DNA of 54,530 nt from Chitinophagaceae bacterium (GTDB taxonomy: Bacteria > Bacteroidota > Bacteroidia > Chitinophagales > Chitinophagaceae): contig CANBSH010000009.1 of NCBI GenBank assembly GCA_947372105.1, positions 1 to 54,530 on the forward strand, read 5' to 3'. The number at the start of each line of letters is the position of its first letter. Position 1 is the stretch's first letter. Below the pieces are notes generated by a model that saw only the letters and a program-made list of their open reading frames with translations, did not search any database and was not told the DNA's origin. Made by a program: the position numbers and the translations under genes. Positions 1-7,823 of the stretch are shown in pieces.

Positions 1-2201
1 GATTCCCAGTCTAATTTTAAATCACTATTATAAAACTTTAAAAGTTCGGGTGTGATTTCAAAACTTACCTTTTTGGTTTCACCTGGTTGTAATTCAATTT
101 TTTGGAACCCTTTTAATTCTTGAACAGGTCTGGTGACACTTCCTACTAAATCTCTAATATACAATTGCACGACTTCCTTCCCTGCTACTGCTCCTGTATT
201 TTTAACATCTATACCTGCCACTAATTTTTGATTGCCTTTTAATTGTGTTGCAGATAATTTTAAATCACCATAAGTATAATTAGTATAGCTTAAACCATAG
301 CCAAATGGATACAATGCATCATTAGAAACATCTAAATAATTAGATTGAAATTTAGAAAACCATTTTCCTAAGGGTCTACCCGTATTTTTATGATTGTAAT
401 ATAAAGGTACTTGTCCTATGTTTTGAGGAAAGGTCATGGTTAGTTTCCCTGATGGATTCACTTTACCTAATAATACATCCGCAATTGCATCCCCCGCTTC
501 ACTTCCTGCAAACCAAACATTTAATATGGCGGGCACATTGGCATCTTCCCATGTAAGAGTCAATGGTCGTCCAGTAAATAAAACTAAAGCTACTGGTTTG
601 CCTGTGGCAATTAATGCTTTTAATAATCTTTTTTGAGCTTCTGGTAAATCAATATTACTTCGAGAAGCACTTTCTCCAGACATTTCAGCGCCCTCTCCTA
701 ATGCTGCTACAATCACATCTGCATCTGCACTTGCAGCCAATGCTTCTTGAATCATTTGATCTGCCGATTTTTGATCACGTAAAATGTCTTTCCCAAACAT
801 CGTAGCTCTTTTTTCTAATTCAATATCATCTTCTAAATTTGAACCCTTTGCATACACCACTTTACCTTGTGTACCCATGGCTTTTGTCAATCCCGCCAAT
901 AAAGTAATTGATTGTGTATTATCTGCACCCACACTCCATGTTCCTGTCATATTTTCCTTTGCTGTCGCTAATGGTCCTACTAAAGCAATTTTTTTACCAC
1001 TTGCGATAGGTAATACATTTTTATTTTTTAATAACACAAAACTTTGAGCTGCTATGGCTCTAGCTTCTGAACGATTTTCTGTTTTAAACACTTCTTCTTG
1101 AGATCTTTTTTCGTCACAGTATTTATAAGGATCTTCAAACAATCCTAATTTATATTTTGCTTCTAAAATTCTTTCGCAAGCTTTATCAATTTGAGCTTGA
1201 GTCACTAATCCTTCTTTCATCGATTTGGTTAAAGTAGTTAAAAATCCTTCCCCTACCATATCCATATCTACTCCTGCATTCAATGATTTTTGATTCACTG
1301 TTTGAAAATCACCTAACCCATGATTCATCATTTCGGGGATACCTGTATAATCAGACACTACAAAGCCATTAAATTTCCATTGCTTACGAAGCACATCATC
1401 TACCAACCATTTATTTCCTGAAGCAGGTACACCATCAATTTCATTAAAAGAAACCATCACCGATCCTACTCCCGCATCCACTGCTGCTTTATAAGGAGGA
1501 AAGTATTCATTATACATTCTTATACGACTCATATCAGTGGTATTGTAATCACGTCCCCCTTCGGCTGCACCATATAAAGCGTAATGCTTTACACAAGACA
1601 TAATGGTATTATTTTTTGATAAGTCATCTCCTTGATAACCATGCACCATCGCTTTCGCGATGGCCGAACTTAAAAAAGCATCTTCTCCATTTCCTTCCGA
1701 AGTCCTTCCCCATCTTGGGTCACGTGTCAAATCCACCATCGGTGAAAAGGTCCACATAATTCCATCCGAACTTGCTTCATTGGCCGCAATTCGAGCTGCT
1801 CTTTCAATTAAAGTCAAGTCCCATGTAGCTGACATGCCTAATGGGATAGGAAAAATAGTACGATAGCCATGTATGACATCCATTCCAAATAATAATGGAA
1901 TTTTTAATCGAGTTTTAGTAACAGCTACTTGTTGTAATTCTTTAATTTTTGTCACCGAACGAATATTAAAAACGCCACCTACTTTTCCTGCTACAACTTT
2001 ACTGGCAATATCAGAACTACTTACTTGACCTGTTACAAAGTCACTTGAAGCAGGTAAATTAAGTTGCCCTAATTTTTCATCTAAAGTCATTTTTGCCATC
2101 AACTTATTTACAAACTGATGCATTGCAGCTTCTTTGTTGTTTTGAGCATTGGCTACCATACTTATCATTAGCCAGAATAACATTGAAAATATTTTTTTCA
2201 T
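1..2201 (-). CDS. bglX: Glycoside hydrolase family 3 beta-glucosidase (BglX-like), 3' end outside window
   Basis: About 733 residues are visible and the C-terminus runs off the left edge. Residues 1-20 form a signal peptide ending ANA|QNN, so the enzyme is exported, probably to the periplasm. The GH3 (alpha/beta)8 domain follows, with the substrate-binding sequence DPRWGRTSEGNGED, a KH-containing segment (SCVKHYALYGAAEGG), and the nucleophile Asp284 in GFVVSDYTG. The second alpha/beta sandwich domain (FVLLKN, LVGPLA, GEGAEMSGES) comes next, then a fibronectin type III-like domain that is cut by the edge (VAGKEVVQLYIRD). The family removes terminal beta-linked glucose (or related sugars) from oligosaccharides. 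The start at 2201 gives a clean signal peptide. The gene is followed in transcription by nothing visible, and the GMC gene lies 89 bases upstream on the same strand. Exact substrate cannot be read from the sequence. Confidence 0.93.
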   Translation of the reverse strand, partial: MKKIFSMLFWLMISMVANAQNNKEAAMHQFVNKLMAKMTLDEKLGQLNLPASSDFVTGQVSSSDIASKVVAGKVGGVFNIRSVTKIKELQQVAVTKTRLKIPLLFGMDVIHGYRTIFPIPLGMSATWDLTLIERAARIAANEASSDGIMWTFSPMVDLTRDPRWGRTSEGNGEDAFLSSAIAKAMVHGYQGDDLSKNNTIMSCVKHYALYGAAEGGRDYNTTDMSRIRMYNEYFPPYKAAVDAGVGSVMVSFNEIDGVPASGNKWLVDDVLRKQWKFNGFVVSDYTGIPEMMNHGLGDFQTVNQKSLNAGVDMDMVGEGFLTTLTKSMKEGLVTQAQIDKACERILEAKYKLGLFEDPYKYCDEKRSQEEVFKTENRSEARAIAAQSFVLLKNKNVLPIASGKKIALVGPLATAKENMTGTWSVGADNTQSITLLAGLTKAMGTQGKVVYAKGSNLEDDIELEKRATMFGKDILRDQKSADQMIQEALAASADADVIVAALGEGAEMSGESASRSNIDLPEAQKRLLKALIATGKPVALVLFTGRPLTLTWEDANVPAILNVWFAGSEAGDAIADVLLGKVNPSGKLTMTFPQNIGQVPLYYNHKNTGRPLGKWFSKFQSNYLDVSNDALYPFGYGLSYTNYTYGDLKLSATQLKGNQKLVAGIDVKNTGAVAGKEVVQLYIRDLVGSVTRPVQELKGFQKIELQPGETKKVSFEITPELLKFYNSDLKLDWE

Positions 2202-2290
2202 TTTTCCTTTTTTAAACTTTAGATATATTCAGTTCTATTTTTAATCAATTTTATTTCCTCCTATTTATTCACTTCTTTTTTTTCTTTAGT

Positions 2291-4000
2291 TTATAGAGTC
2301 CCTTTTTTTAATTCCTCTACTGCATAATGAACCGCTCTTGCTGTTAATGCCATAAATGTTAAGGAAGGATTTTGTGTACTTGTACTTACCATACAGGACC
2401 CATCTGTTACAAAAACATTTTTGCAATGATGCATCTGATTCCACTCATTCAAAATTGAACTATTAGGATCCTTCCCCATCCTAACACCTCCCACTTCATG
2501 GATATCTAATCCTGGAGCCTGTTTGGTATCAAATGTAATAATATTTTTACATCCAGCAGCTTCTAACATTTCAGATCCAGTGATGAAGAAATCTTTTAAT
2601 AACTTTTCATCGTTTTCGTCATAATCAACCGAAGTCACTAATTGCGGTATTCCCCATTCATCTTTTTTATCAGCACTTAACGCTACATAATTCGTTGCCT
2701 TTGGAATGGTCTCACCCTGCATCATCATGGAAACATGCCATCCTCCTAATTCACAACTCTCATCTTTAAAGTTGGCGCCAATACCATCAGCTCGAACTCG
2801 CCCCCTGCCTGCCGAAAAAAATGTCATATAGCCTCTTAGAAAATCTGTTTCTTGACGATGTACATTTCTAAAATTTGGCATCATGGGTTGCGTAGGCCTT
2901 CTGCCATAATAATATTGATCTAATGGCCCATCAATATTGGCATATAGATTCCCTCTATAATTGTGAAATGCAATATATTTTCCTAAAACCCCCGAATCAT
3001 TTCCTAACCCATTAGGGAATCGACGAGAAGTAGAATTTAGTAATATTAAATTGGTATTTAAAGTAGCCGCATTAACAAAAATAATTTTTGCAAAATATTC
3101 GGTCGTTTTTTTAGTAACTGTATCTATGACTCTCACTCCTGTTGCTTTTTGCAATGTATCATCATAAATAATAGAATGCACCACTGCATTTGTTTGCAAT
3201 GTCAAATTACCGGTTTTCTGAGCCCATGGAAGTGTAGATGCATTGGAACTAAAATAACCTCCAAAGGGACAACCTCTTTCACACAATGATCTTGCTTGAC
3301 AAGATTGTCTATTCTGTTCAATATGTATGGGTTGAGGAACTGTCAAATGAGCACATCTTCCTTGCACTACATGACGGTTATTAAATTTCTGCATGATTTT
3401 AGACTGCATGATTTTTTCCGTACTATTCATTTCCCAAGCAGGTAAAAATGATCCATCAGGCAAAGTATCTAGCTTATCATAATTGCCACTAATCCCAGCG
3501 AAAATTTCAACATGTGTGTACCATGATGCTAAATCATTATAACTGATAGGCCAAGCCCCAAAGCCATCTCTAGCAGGGCCCTCGAAGTCATATCGACTCC
3601 ATCTTTGCGTTTGTCTTGCCCATAACAATGATTTACCTCCTACTTGATATCCTCTAATCCAGTCAAAAGGTTTTTCTTGTTGATAGGGATGTTCCTGATC
3701 TTTTACAAAAAAGTGCTCACTGGTCTCATTATATGCATAACATTTACTCACTATAGGATTTCCTTTTGTGAGCGCATTGGTTTCTTGTCCACGATGTGAA
3801 AAGTCCCAAGGATTTTTGGTAGCAGTGGGGTAATCTTTAAGATGTACCACATCCCTCCCTCTTTCTAACACTAAAGTTTTGAGACCCTTATCACAAAGCT
3901 CTTTAGCAGCCCAACCACCACTAATTCCTGAGCCAATCACGATGGCGTCAAATATATTGGATGACCTTTCTGTTTTAGAAAAAGAAGGCTGTTCTTTCAT
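2291..4000 (-). CDS. GMC family FAD-dependent oxidoreductase with a CX5CX3C motif
   Basis: A 569-aa flavoprotein of the glucose-methanol-choline family. The N-terminal FAD dinucleotide-binding motif GSGISGG lies at residues 23-29. The C-terminal GMC signature has the catalytic His in DIHEVGGVRMG and the partner Asn in QNPSLT. Cys234, Cys240 and Cys244 form CX5CX3C, the spacing known for the [3Fe-4S] cluster of FAD-dependent glucose dehydrogenase and gluconate/fructose dehydrogenase catalytic subunits. That suggests electrons pass to a cytochrome or quinone rather than to oxygen (inference). No Tat or Sec signal is evident, and no small subunit or cytochrome c gene is adjacent, although such partners are common in these dehydrogenases. 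A sugar or polyol dehydrogenase is likely; the substrate is unknown. It lies next to a beta-glucosidase, which is compatible with sugar use. Confidence 0.88.
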   Translation of the reverse strand: MKEQPSFSKTERSSNIFDAIVIGSGISGGWAAKELCDKGLKTLVLERGRDVVHLKDYPTATKNPWDFSHRGQETNALTKGNPIVSKCYAYNETSEHFFVKDQEHPYQQEKPFDWIRGYQVGGKSLLWARQTQRWSRYDFEGPARDGFGAWPISYNDLASWYTHVEIFAGISGNYDKLDTLPDGSFLPAWEMNSTEKIMQSKIMQKFNNRHVVQGRCAHLTVPQPIHIEQNRQSCQARSLCERGCPFGGYFSSNASTLPWAQKTGNLTLQTNAVVHSIIYDDTLQKATGVRVIDTVTKKTTEYFAKIIFVNAATLNTNLILLNSTSRRFPNGLGNDSGVLGKYIAFHNYRGNLYANIDGPLDQYYYGRRPTQPMMPNFRNVHRQETDFLRGYMTFFSAGRGRVRADGIGANFKDESCELGGWHVSMMMQGETIPKATNYVALSADKKDEWGIPQLVTSVDYDENDEKLLKDFFITGSEMLEAAGCKNIITFDTKQAPGLDIHEVGGVRMGKDPNSSILNEWNQMHHCKNVFVTDGSCMVSTSTQNPSLTFMALTARAVHYAVEELKKGTL

Positions 4001-4104
4001 AGGATTAGGAATGCAATTTTCTAGATTGAAAATAAGATTGAATATATTAAATTACCCGCTTTTTACAAGGCTTTTTATGTTATTTTTAAGGGACAAGAGG
4101 CCAT

Positions 4105-4860
4105 ATGATTCAAAAACAACCATTAGATGCTTGGAAAATTAAAACCTTAGGGGATCATGCCCTTCAGTTCTCTTTGCCTGCACTTATGGATTCAACTATT
4201 GCAGCACAAATCAAGGATTTGAATCATTTTATGGTGTCCCAACAACTGCCCTTTATAAAAGACCTCATCCCTGCCTATCACACCCTTACGCTGATTTATG
4301 ATATAGAGATATTAGAGCGCCCCCTATCATTTGCTCAAACTATTTTGAAAGAATTTTTAGAAGTAACTAATGATCATAAAATTCATACTTCTAATGCCAA
4401 CAATAGTAATGCAGGAGAAGACAAAAACATCATTCGTATTCCAGTTTGTTATGATATTTCTTTAGGAATTGATTTAGAATTACTATCAATAGAAAAAAAT
4501 AGTAGTCCCCAAGAAATAATACAAATTCATACGAATCAAATTTATCAAGTTTACTGCATTGGATTTTTACCCGGATTCGCATATATGGGTAAAGTAGACA
4601 GCTCTATTCAGAGTCCAAGACATGCTACTCCAAGGCCTTTGGTGATGGCTGGTAGTGTTGGAATTGCGGGAGAACAAACAGGCATTTATCCAATGAATTC
4701 ACCAGGTGGTTGGAAAATAATAGGACGTACCCCTCGTCCAATTTTTAACAAAGAGGTAGCTCCTTATGCTAGTTTTAAAATGGGCGATCAAGTACAATTT
4801 TATTCGATAAGTATAGAAGAATTCACAAAACAAAATGAGTATGAAAATGAACATACTTAA
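4105..4860 (+). CDS. pxpB: 5-oxoprolinase subunit PxpB (KipI-like)
   Basis: A 251-aa protein of the PxpB/KipI/allophanate hydrolase subunit 1 family. Family signatures are FLPGFAYMG (residues 154-162), PRHATPRPLVMAGSVGIAGEQTGIYP (about 171-196) and SPGGWKIIGRT (199-209). With PxpC and PxpA it forms the prokaryotic ATP-dependent 5-oxoprolinase, which opens 5-oxo-L-proline (pyroglutamate, a damage product of glutamine and glutamate) to L-glutamate in the cytoplasm. The first gene of a four-gene operon, it overlaps pxpC by 26 bases. A short insertion rich in Asn and Ser (residues 95-105) separates the N-terminal domain from the cyclophilin-like C-terminal domain. The ATG at 4105 is the first in frame; no obvious Shine-Dalgarno sequence precedes it. 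Confidence 0.94.
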   Translation: MIQKQPLDAWKIKTLGDHALQFSLPALMDSTIAAQIKDLNHFMVSQQLPFIKDLIPAYHTLTLIYDIEILERPLSFAQTILKEFLEVTNDHKIHTSNANNSNAGEDKNIIRIPVCYDISLGIDLELLSIEKNSSPQEIIQIHTNQIYQVYCIGFLPGFAYMGKVDSSIQSPRHATPRPLVMAGSVGIAGEQTGIYPMNSPGGWKIIGRTPRPIFNKEVAPYASFKMGDQVQFYSISIEEFTKQNEYENEHT

Positions 4861-5755
4861 AAAAGGAGTCGCAGATTCACTGCAAGATGCTGGCCGATAT
4901 GGGTTTCAATCTATTGGCATACCTCCTTGTGGATACATGGATTATTTATCTGCACAACTTGCTAATCTCATTTTAGGAAATCCCATTCAACAAACTGTTT
5001 TTGAATTGCATTTTCCTGCAAGCAGTATTTCATTTGATGAAGATGTATGCATTTGTATCACAGGAGCTAATTTTGTACCTGTAGTAAACGAAAAAAGTAT
5101 TGAACACTACACTCCCATTTTCATTAAAGCAAAAGAACAATTAAAATTCATACAGCCAATTCATGGAAAAATTTGTTACATCGCAATCAAAGGAAAATTG
5201 AATGCTCCTGCATGGCTAAATAGTCAAAGTTATTTTTCGGAACGTATACAAACAGGTGACACTTTTTCAATTGAAAAAAATAATGCTCCACTCCCCTTCA
5301 TAAATGGTGAATGGCTGGATACCATTAATAAACATATTTTTCATCCGAGTCCTATTCGATTTATTCCAGGACCCGCTTGGAATGATTTGGAAGAAACTTC
5401 TATACAAGCACTCTTAAAAAATTCTTTTAGTACGAGCATTAAAAGCAATCGTATGGGGTATAAAATTCAAGGCGACCCTTTGTCATTAAAAGGAGCCCCT
5501 AATTACCTTTCCAGCGCTGTGACAAAAGGGACCATGCAATTATTACCCAACGGAGAAATCATTGTATTAATGGCTGATCATCAAACCATTGGAGGCTATG
5601 CGAACATAGGTCAAATAATTTTGGTAGATTTACCTAAGCTTGCACAAATGAAAAACGATATTCAATTTCATTGGGCAGTCGTTTCGGTAGAGCTCGCTCA
5701 ACAAAGCTATTTAGAAATTCAAAATGAGTTTCATCAATATGACAAGAACCATTGA
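4835..5755 (+). CDS. pxpC: 5-oxoprolinase subunit PxpC (biotin-dependent carboxyltransferase-like domain)
   Basis: A 306-aa member of the PxpC/KipA/allophanate hydrolase subunit 2 family. It shows the N-terminal signature SLQDAGRYGFQSIGIPPCG (residues about 15-33) and the later family elements PGPAWNDLEE, SNRMGYKIQGDPL and MADHQTIGGYANIG. It pairs with PxpB as the ATP-using half of 5-oxoprolinase. The reading frame opens at 4835 inside the end of pxpB, but in-frame ATGs at 4841 and 4847 are equally possible; MNILKKGVADSLQDAG at 4847 best matches usual family N-termini. It overlaps pxpA by 17 to 32 bases depending on the pxpA start, so translation of the three subunits is probably coupled. Confidence 0.93.
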   Translation: MSMKMNILKKGVADSLQDAGRYGFQSIGIPPCGYMDYLSAQLANLILGNPIQQTVFELHFPASSISFDEDVCICITGANFVPVVNEKSIEHYTPIFIKAKEQLKFIQPIHGKICYIAIKGKLNAPAWLNSQSYFSERIQTGDTFSIEKNNAPLPFINGEWLDTINKHIFHPSPIRFIPGPAWNDLEETSIQALLKNSFSTSIKSNRMGYKIQGDPLSLKGAPNYLSSAVTKGTMQLLPNGEIIVLMADHQTIGGYANIGQIILVDLPKLAQMKNDIQFHWAVVSVELAQQSYLEIQNEFHQYDKNH

Positions 5756-6482
5756 CATAAATTGTGATATGGGAGAAGGTTTTCATAACGAAGACGAACT
5801 CATGCCATTCATTAGCAGCGCTAATATTGCATGTGGTTTTCATGCAGGTGACGAAGATATCATGAAACGTACTATCGAAATTGCACTACAACACAATGTT
5901 GCAGTAGGCGCTCACCCCAGTTATGATGATAGAGCCAATTTTGGTAGAACTTCACAAATGGTTTCCTTATTAGAGTTAGCAGAAATTGTAGCAGAACAAC
6001 TTTATATTTTTGAAAAAGTGGCACAACCATTAGGAGCCAAATTACATCACATTAAATTACATGGCGCATTATATAACGATTGTGCAAAGGATGCCAATTT
6101 GAGTAAAATATTTATTCAAACAGTCCAAGCTATCTATCCCGACATCTATGTATATGGATTAAGTGGAAGTCATACCATTCAACAAGCTATCTTACAAGGT
6201 CAACCTTTTGCCAATGAAGTTTTTGCAGATCGTACTTACCAAAATTCAGGACAATTGACTCCTAGGTATTTAGACAATGCTTTAATATTTGATGAAAAAG
6301 AAGCATGTGATCAAGTTTTAAAAATGATACTTGAAAAAAAAGTAAATACCATTCAGGGTGAAGTCATTCCCATAGAGGCAAACACTATTTGTATTCACGG
6401 TGATGGTTTAAATGCATTGCCCATTGCCACCGCAATTCATTCAAGTTTAAAAGAAAATAAGATTGAAATCAAATACCCCTAG
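5739..6482 (+). CDS. pxpA: 5-oxoprolinase subunit PxpA (LamB/YcsF family)
   Basis: A LamB/YcsF-family protein of 247 aa from the preferred ATG at 5739 (TIDINCDMGEGF). An in-frame ATG at 5724 would add five residues. The family core is clear: INCDMGEGF, SANIACGFHAGD, GAHPSYDDRANFGR, IKLHGALYND, EVFADRTY, and the C-terminal ICIHGDG. PxpA supplies the ring-opening half of the ATP-dependent 5-oxoprolinase, acting with PxpB and PxpC. It is the third gene of the operon. Its end overlaps the following transporter gene by 20 bases, which ties the transporter to the same pathway. Confidence 0.95.
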   Translation: MTRTIDINCDMGEGFHNEDELMPFISSANIACGFHAGDEDIMKRTIEIALQHNVAVGAHPSYDDRANFGRTSQMVSLLELAEIVAEQLYIFEKVAQPLGAKLHHIKLHGALYNDCAKDANLSKIFIQTVQAIYPDIYVYGLSGSHTIQQAILQGQPFANEVFADRTYQNSGQLTPRYLDNALIFDEKEACDQVLKMILEKKVNTIQGEVIPIEANTICIHGDGLNALPIATAIHSSLKENKIEIKYP

Positions 6483-7662
6483 TCCCTTAAAATCTATGAC
6501 AGGCCTCAGTTTAGGGGCTGCATTTTTAATGGCTAACTCTTCTATTGGACCTGGTTTTTTAACGCAAACCTCTTTTTATACCGAGCAACTCATTACCAGT
6601 TTTGGTTTTGTTATTATGATATCCATTGTATTAGATTTTGGAGCACAAATTAATATTTGGAGAGCCATTACATTAAGTGGTATGCGTGCTCAAGAATTAG
6701 CGAATGAAGTATTTCCTGGACTAGGTCATTTACTTTCATTATTAGTAGTACTAGGGGGCTTTGCTTTTAATATTGGCAATATTGCAGGCTGTGGTTTAGC
6801 ATTAAATATTTTAACAGGAATTTCATTTGCCAAAGGAGCTATAATAAGTGGTGTAATTGCTATACTTATTTTTTGGATTGAAGAAATTGGAAAAACCTTA
6901 GACCAGCTCACTAAAATATTAGGAATTATAAAAATTGGACTCACTTTACTTATTGTGTATGCAGCGCACCCTCCTATTTTAGAAGCGGTACATCACACTT
7001 TTGTTCCTGAAAAAATTTCACTCCTCGCTATCGTTACCATTGTGGGCGGAACGGTGGGTGGCTATATTACTTTTTCGGGCGCGCATCGATTAATTGATGC
7101 TGGTATATCAGGTACAGAACATATTAAATTTGTGACCAAGAGCGCAGCAACTGGCATTGTGATTTCTTCCTTCATGCGCTATATTTTATTTTTAGCTGCA
7201 GTAGGTATTGTTGCACAAGGAATTCATTTAGATAAAAATAATCCAGCGGCCACTGTTTTTGAATCAGCCGGAGGAAGATGGGGCTTATTTATTTTTGGAA
7301 TTGTATTGTGGAGTGCAGCTATATCATCCGTGATTGGAGCATCTTATACTTCTTATTCTTTTTTAAAGCATCTTCAAATTAAATGGATTCAAAATGAAAG
7401 AATGATGATCAGTGCATTTATTATTCTTGCAACCACTTTATTTGTCATACTGGGAAAACCAAAGGAATTGTTATTAATGGCAGGATTAGTGAATGGATTT
7501 ATTTTACCCTTTGCATTATCCATCATGTTAATTGCAGGTCGCCGATTACCCATTTTAAAGAAATTCAAATACCCTCTGTGGATCGAAGTCATGGGATGGT
7601 TAGTGGTATTGGTCATGGGCACCATGAGTGTTTTTGCATTACTCGAACAACTCAAAAAATAA
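6463..7662 (+). CDS. NRAMP-family (YcsG-like) membrane transporter without metal-binding motifs
   Basis: A 399-aa, strongly hydrophobic protein with about 11 predicted membrane segments and NRAMP-family character. The first helix carries SSIGPGFLTQ (residues 26-35) where metal-transporting NRAMPs have DPGN. The TM6 region around residues 188-208 reads GGTVGGYITFSGAHR with no MPH motif. The residues that coordinate Mn/Fe are therefore absent, and metal transport is unlikely. Bacillus subtilis YcsG is an NRAMP-like protein encoded beside pxpA (ycsF). Here the gene overlaps pxpA by 20 bases and ends the operon, so a role in taking up 5-oxoproline or a related compound is a reasonable inference. 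A later in-frame ATG at 6496 (MTGLSLGAA) is an alternative start. A perfect hairpin follows the stop directly. Confidence 0.85.
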   Translation: MKSNTPSPLKSMTGLSLGAAFLMANSSIGPGFLTQTSFYTEQLITSFGFVIMISIVLDFGAQINIWRAITLSGMRAQELANEVFPGLGHLLSLLVVLGGFAFNIGNIAGCGLALNILTGISFAKGAIISGVIAILIFWIEEIGKTLDQLTKILGIIKIGLTLLIVYAAHPPILEAVHHTFVPEKISLLAIVTIVGGTVGGYITFSGAHRLIDAGISGTEHIKFVTKSAATGIVISSFMRYILFLAAVGIVAQGIHLDKNNPAATVFESAGGRWGLFIFGIVLWSAAISSVIGASYTSYSFLKHLQIKWIQNERMMISAFIILATTLFVILGKPKELLLMAGLVNGFILPFALSIMLIAGRRLPILKKFKYPLWIEVMGWLVVLVMGTMSVFALLEQLKK

Positions 7663-7687
7663 AAGCCAGTCTTTAAAGACTGGCTTT
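7662..7687. terminator. Bidirectional hairpin terminator after the pxp operon
   Basis: A perfect 13-bp inverted repeat (AAAGCCAGTCTTT followed directly by AAAGACTGGCTTT) starts at the last base of the transporter stop codon. A and T runs flank both arms. It would end pxp transcription on the plus strand and also lies just past the 3' end of tRNA-Ala on the minus strand, so it can serve both. Confidence 0.85.
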
Positions 7688-7688
7688 G

Positions 7689-7761
7689 TGGAGAATAGCG
7701 GGTTCGAACCGCTGACCCCTTGCATGCCATGCAAGTACTCTACCAACTGAGCTAATTCCCC
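7689..7761 (-). tRNA. tRNA-Ala (anticodon GGC)
   Basis: Read on the minus strand, 73 nt fold as a cloverleaf. The acceptor is GGGGAAT paired with ATTCTCC (one G-U pair). The D arm contains AGCTCAGTTGGTAGAG. The anticodon stem is CTTGC/GCAAG around the loop ATGGCAT, giving anticodon GGC for alanine. The T arm contains GGTTCGAACC and the discriminator is A. CCA is not encoded, so it must be added after transcription. It sits convergent to the pxp operon, downstream of citrate synthase. A partial copy of its own 5' end lies immediately upstream (7769-7801). Confidence 0.96.
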
Positions 7762-7768
7762 ATTTACG

Positions 7769-7801
7769 CTCTACCAATCCCGAGTACTCGGGACTAATTC
7801 C
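7769..7801 (-). repeat. Partial copy of the tRNA-Ala 5' end interrupted by a 16-bp palindrome
   Basis: The nine bases 7769-7777 and eight bases 7794-7801 are identical to the tRNA positions 7738-7746 and 7752-7759. Between them the tRNA has five bases (CTGAG), while this copy has the perfect palindrome TCCCGAGTACTCGGGA (7778-7793). The copy lies 7 bases upstream of the tRNA 5' end. It cannot itself be a tRNA. Confidence 0.8.
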
Positions 7802-7823
7802 ACTGAACTATTTTGTAAATAAA

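Noticed and set aside
436..1866. Several plus-strand open frames inside the first 2 kb
   Set aside because: They lie antisense to a complete, clearly conserved GH3 enzyme and show no domain, signal or codon pattern of their own.
3879..4142. Open frame bridging the GMC gene and pxpB
   Set aside because: It runs antisense to the GMC N-terminus and out of frame with pxpB; the sequence resembles nothing known.
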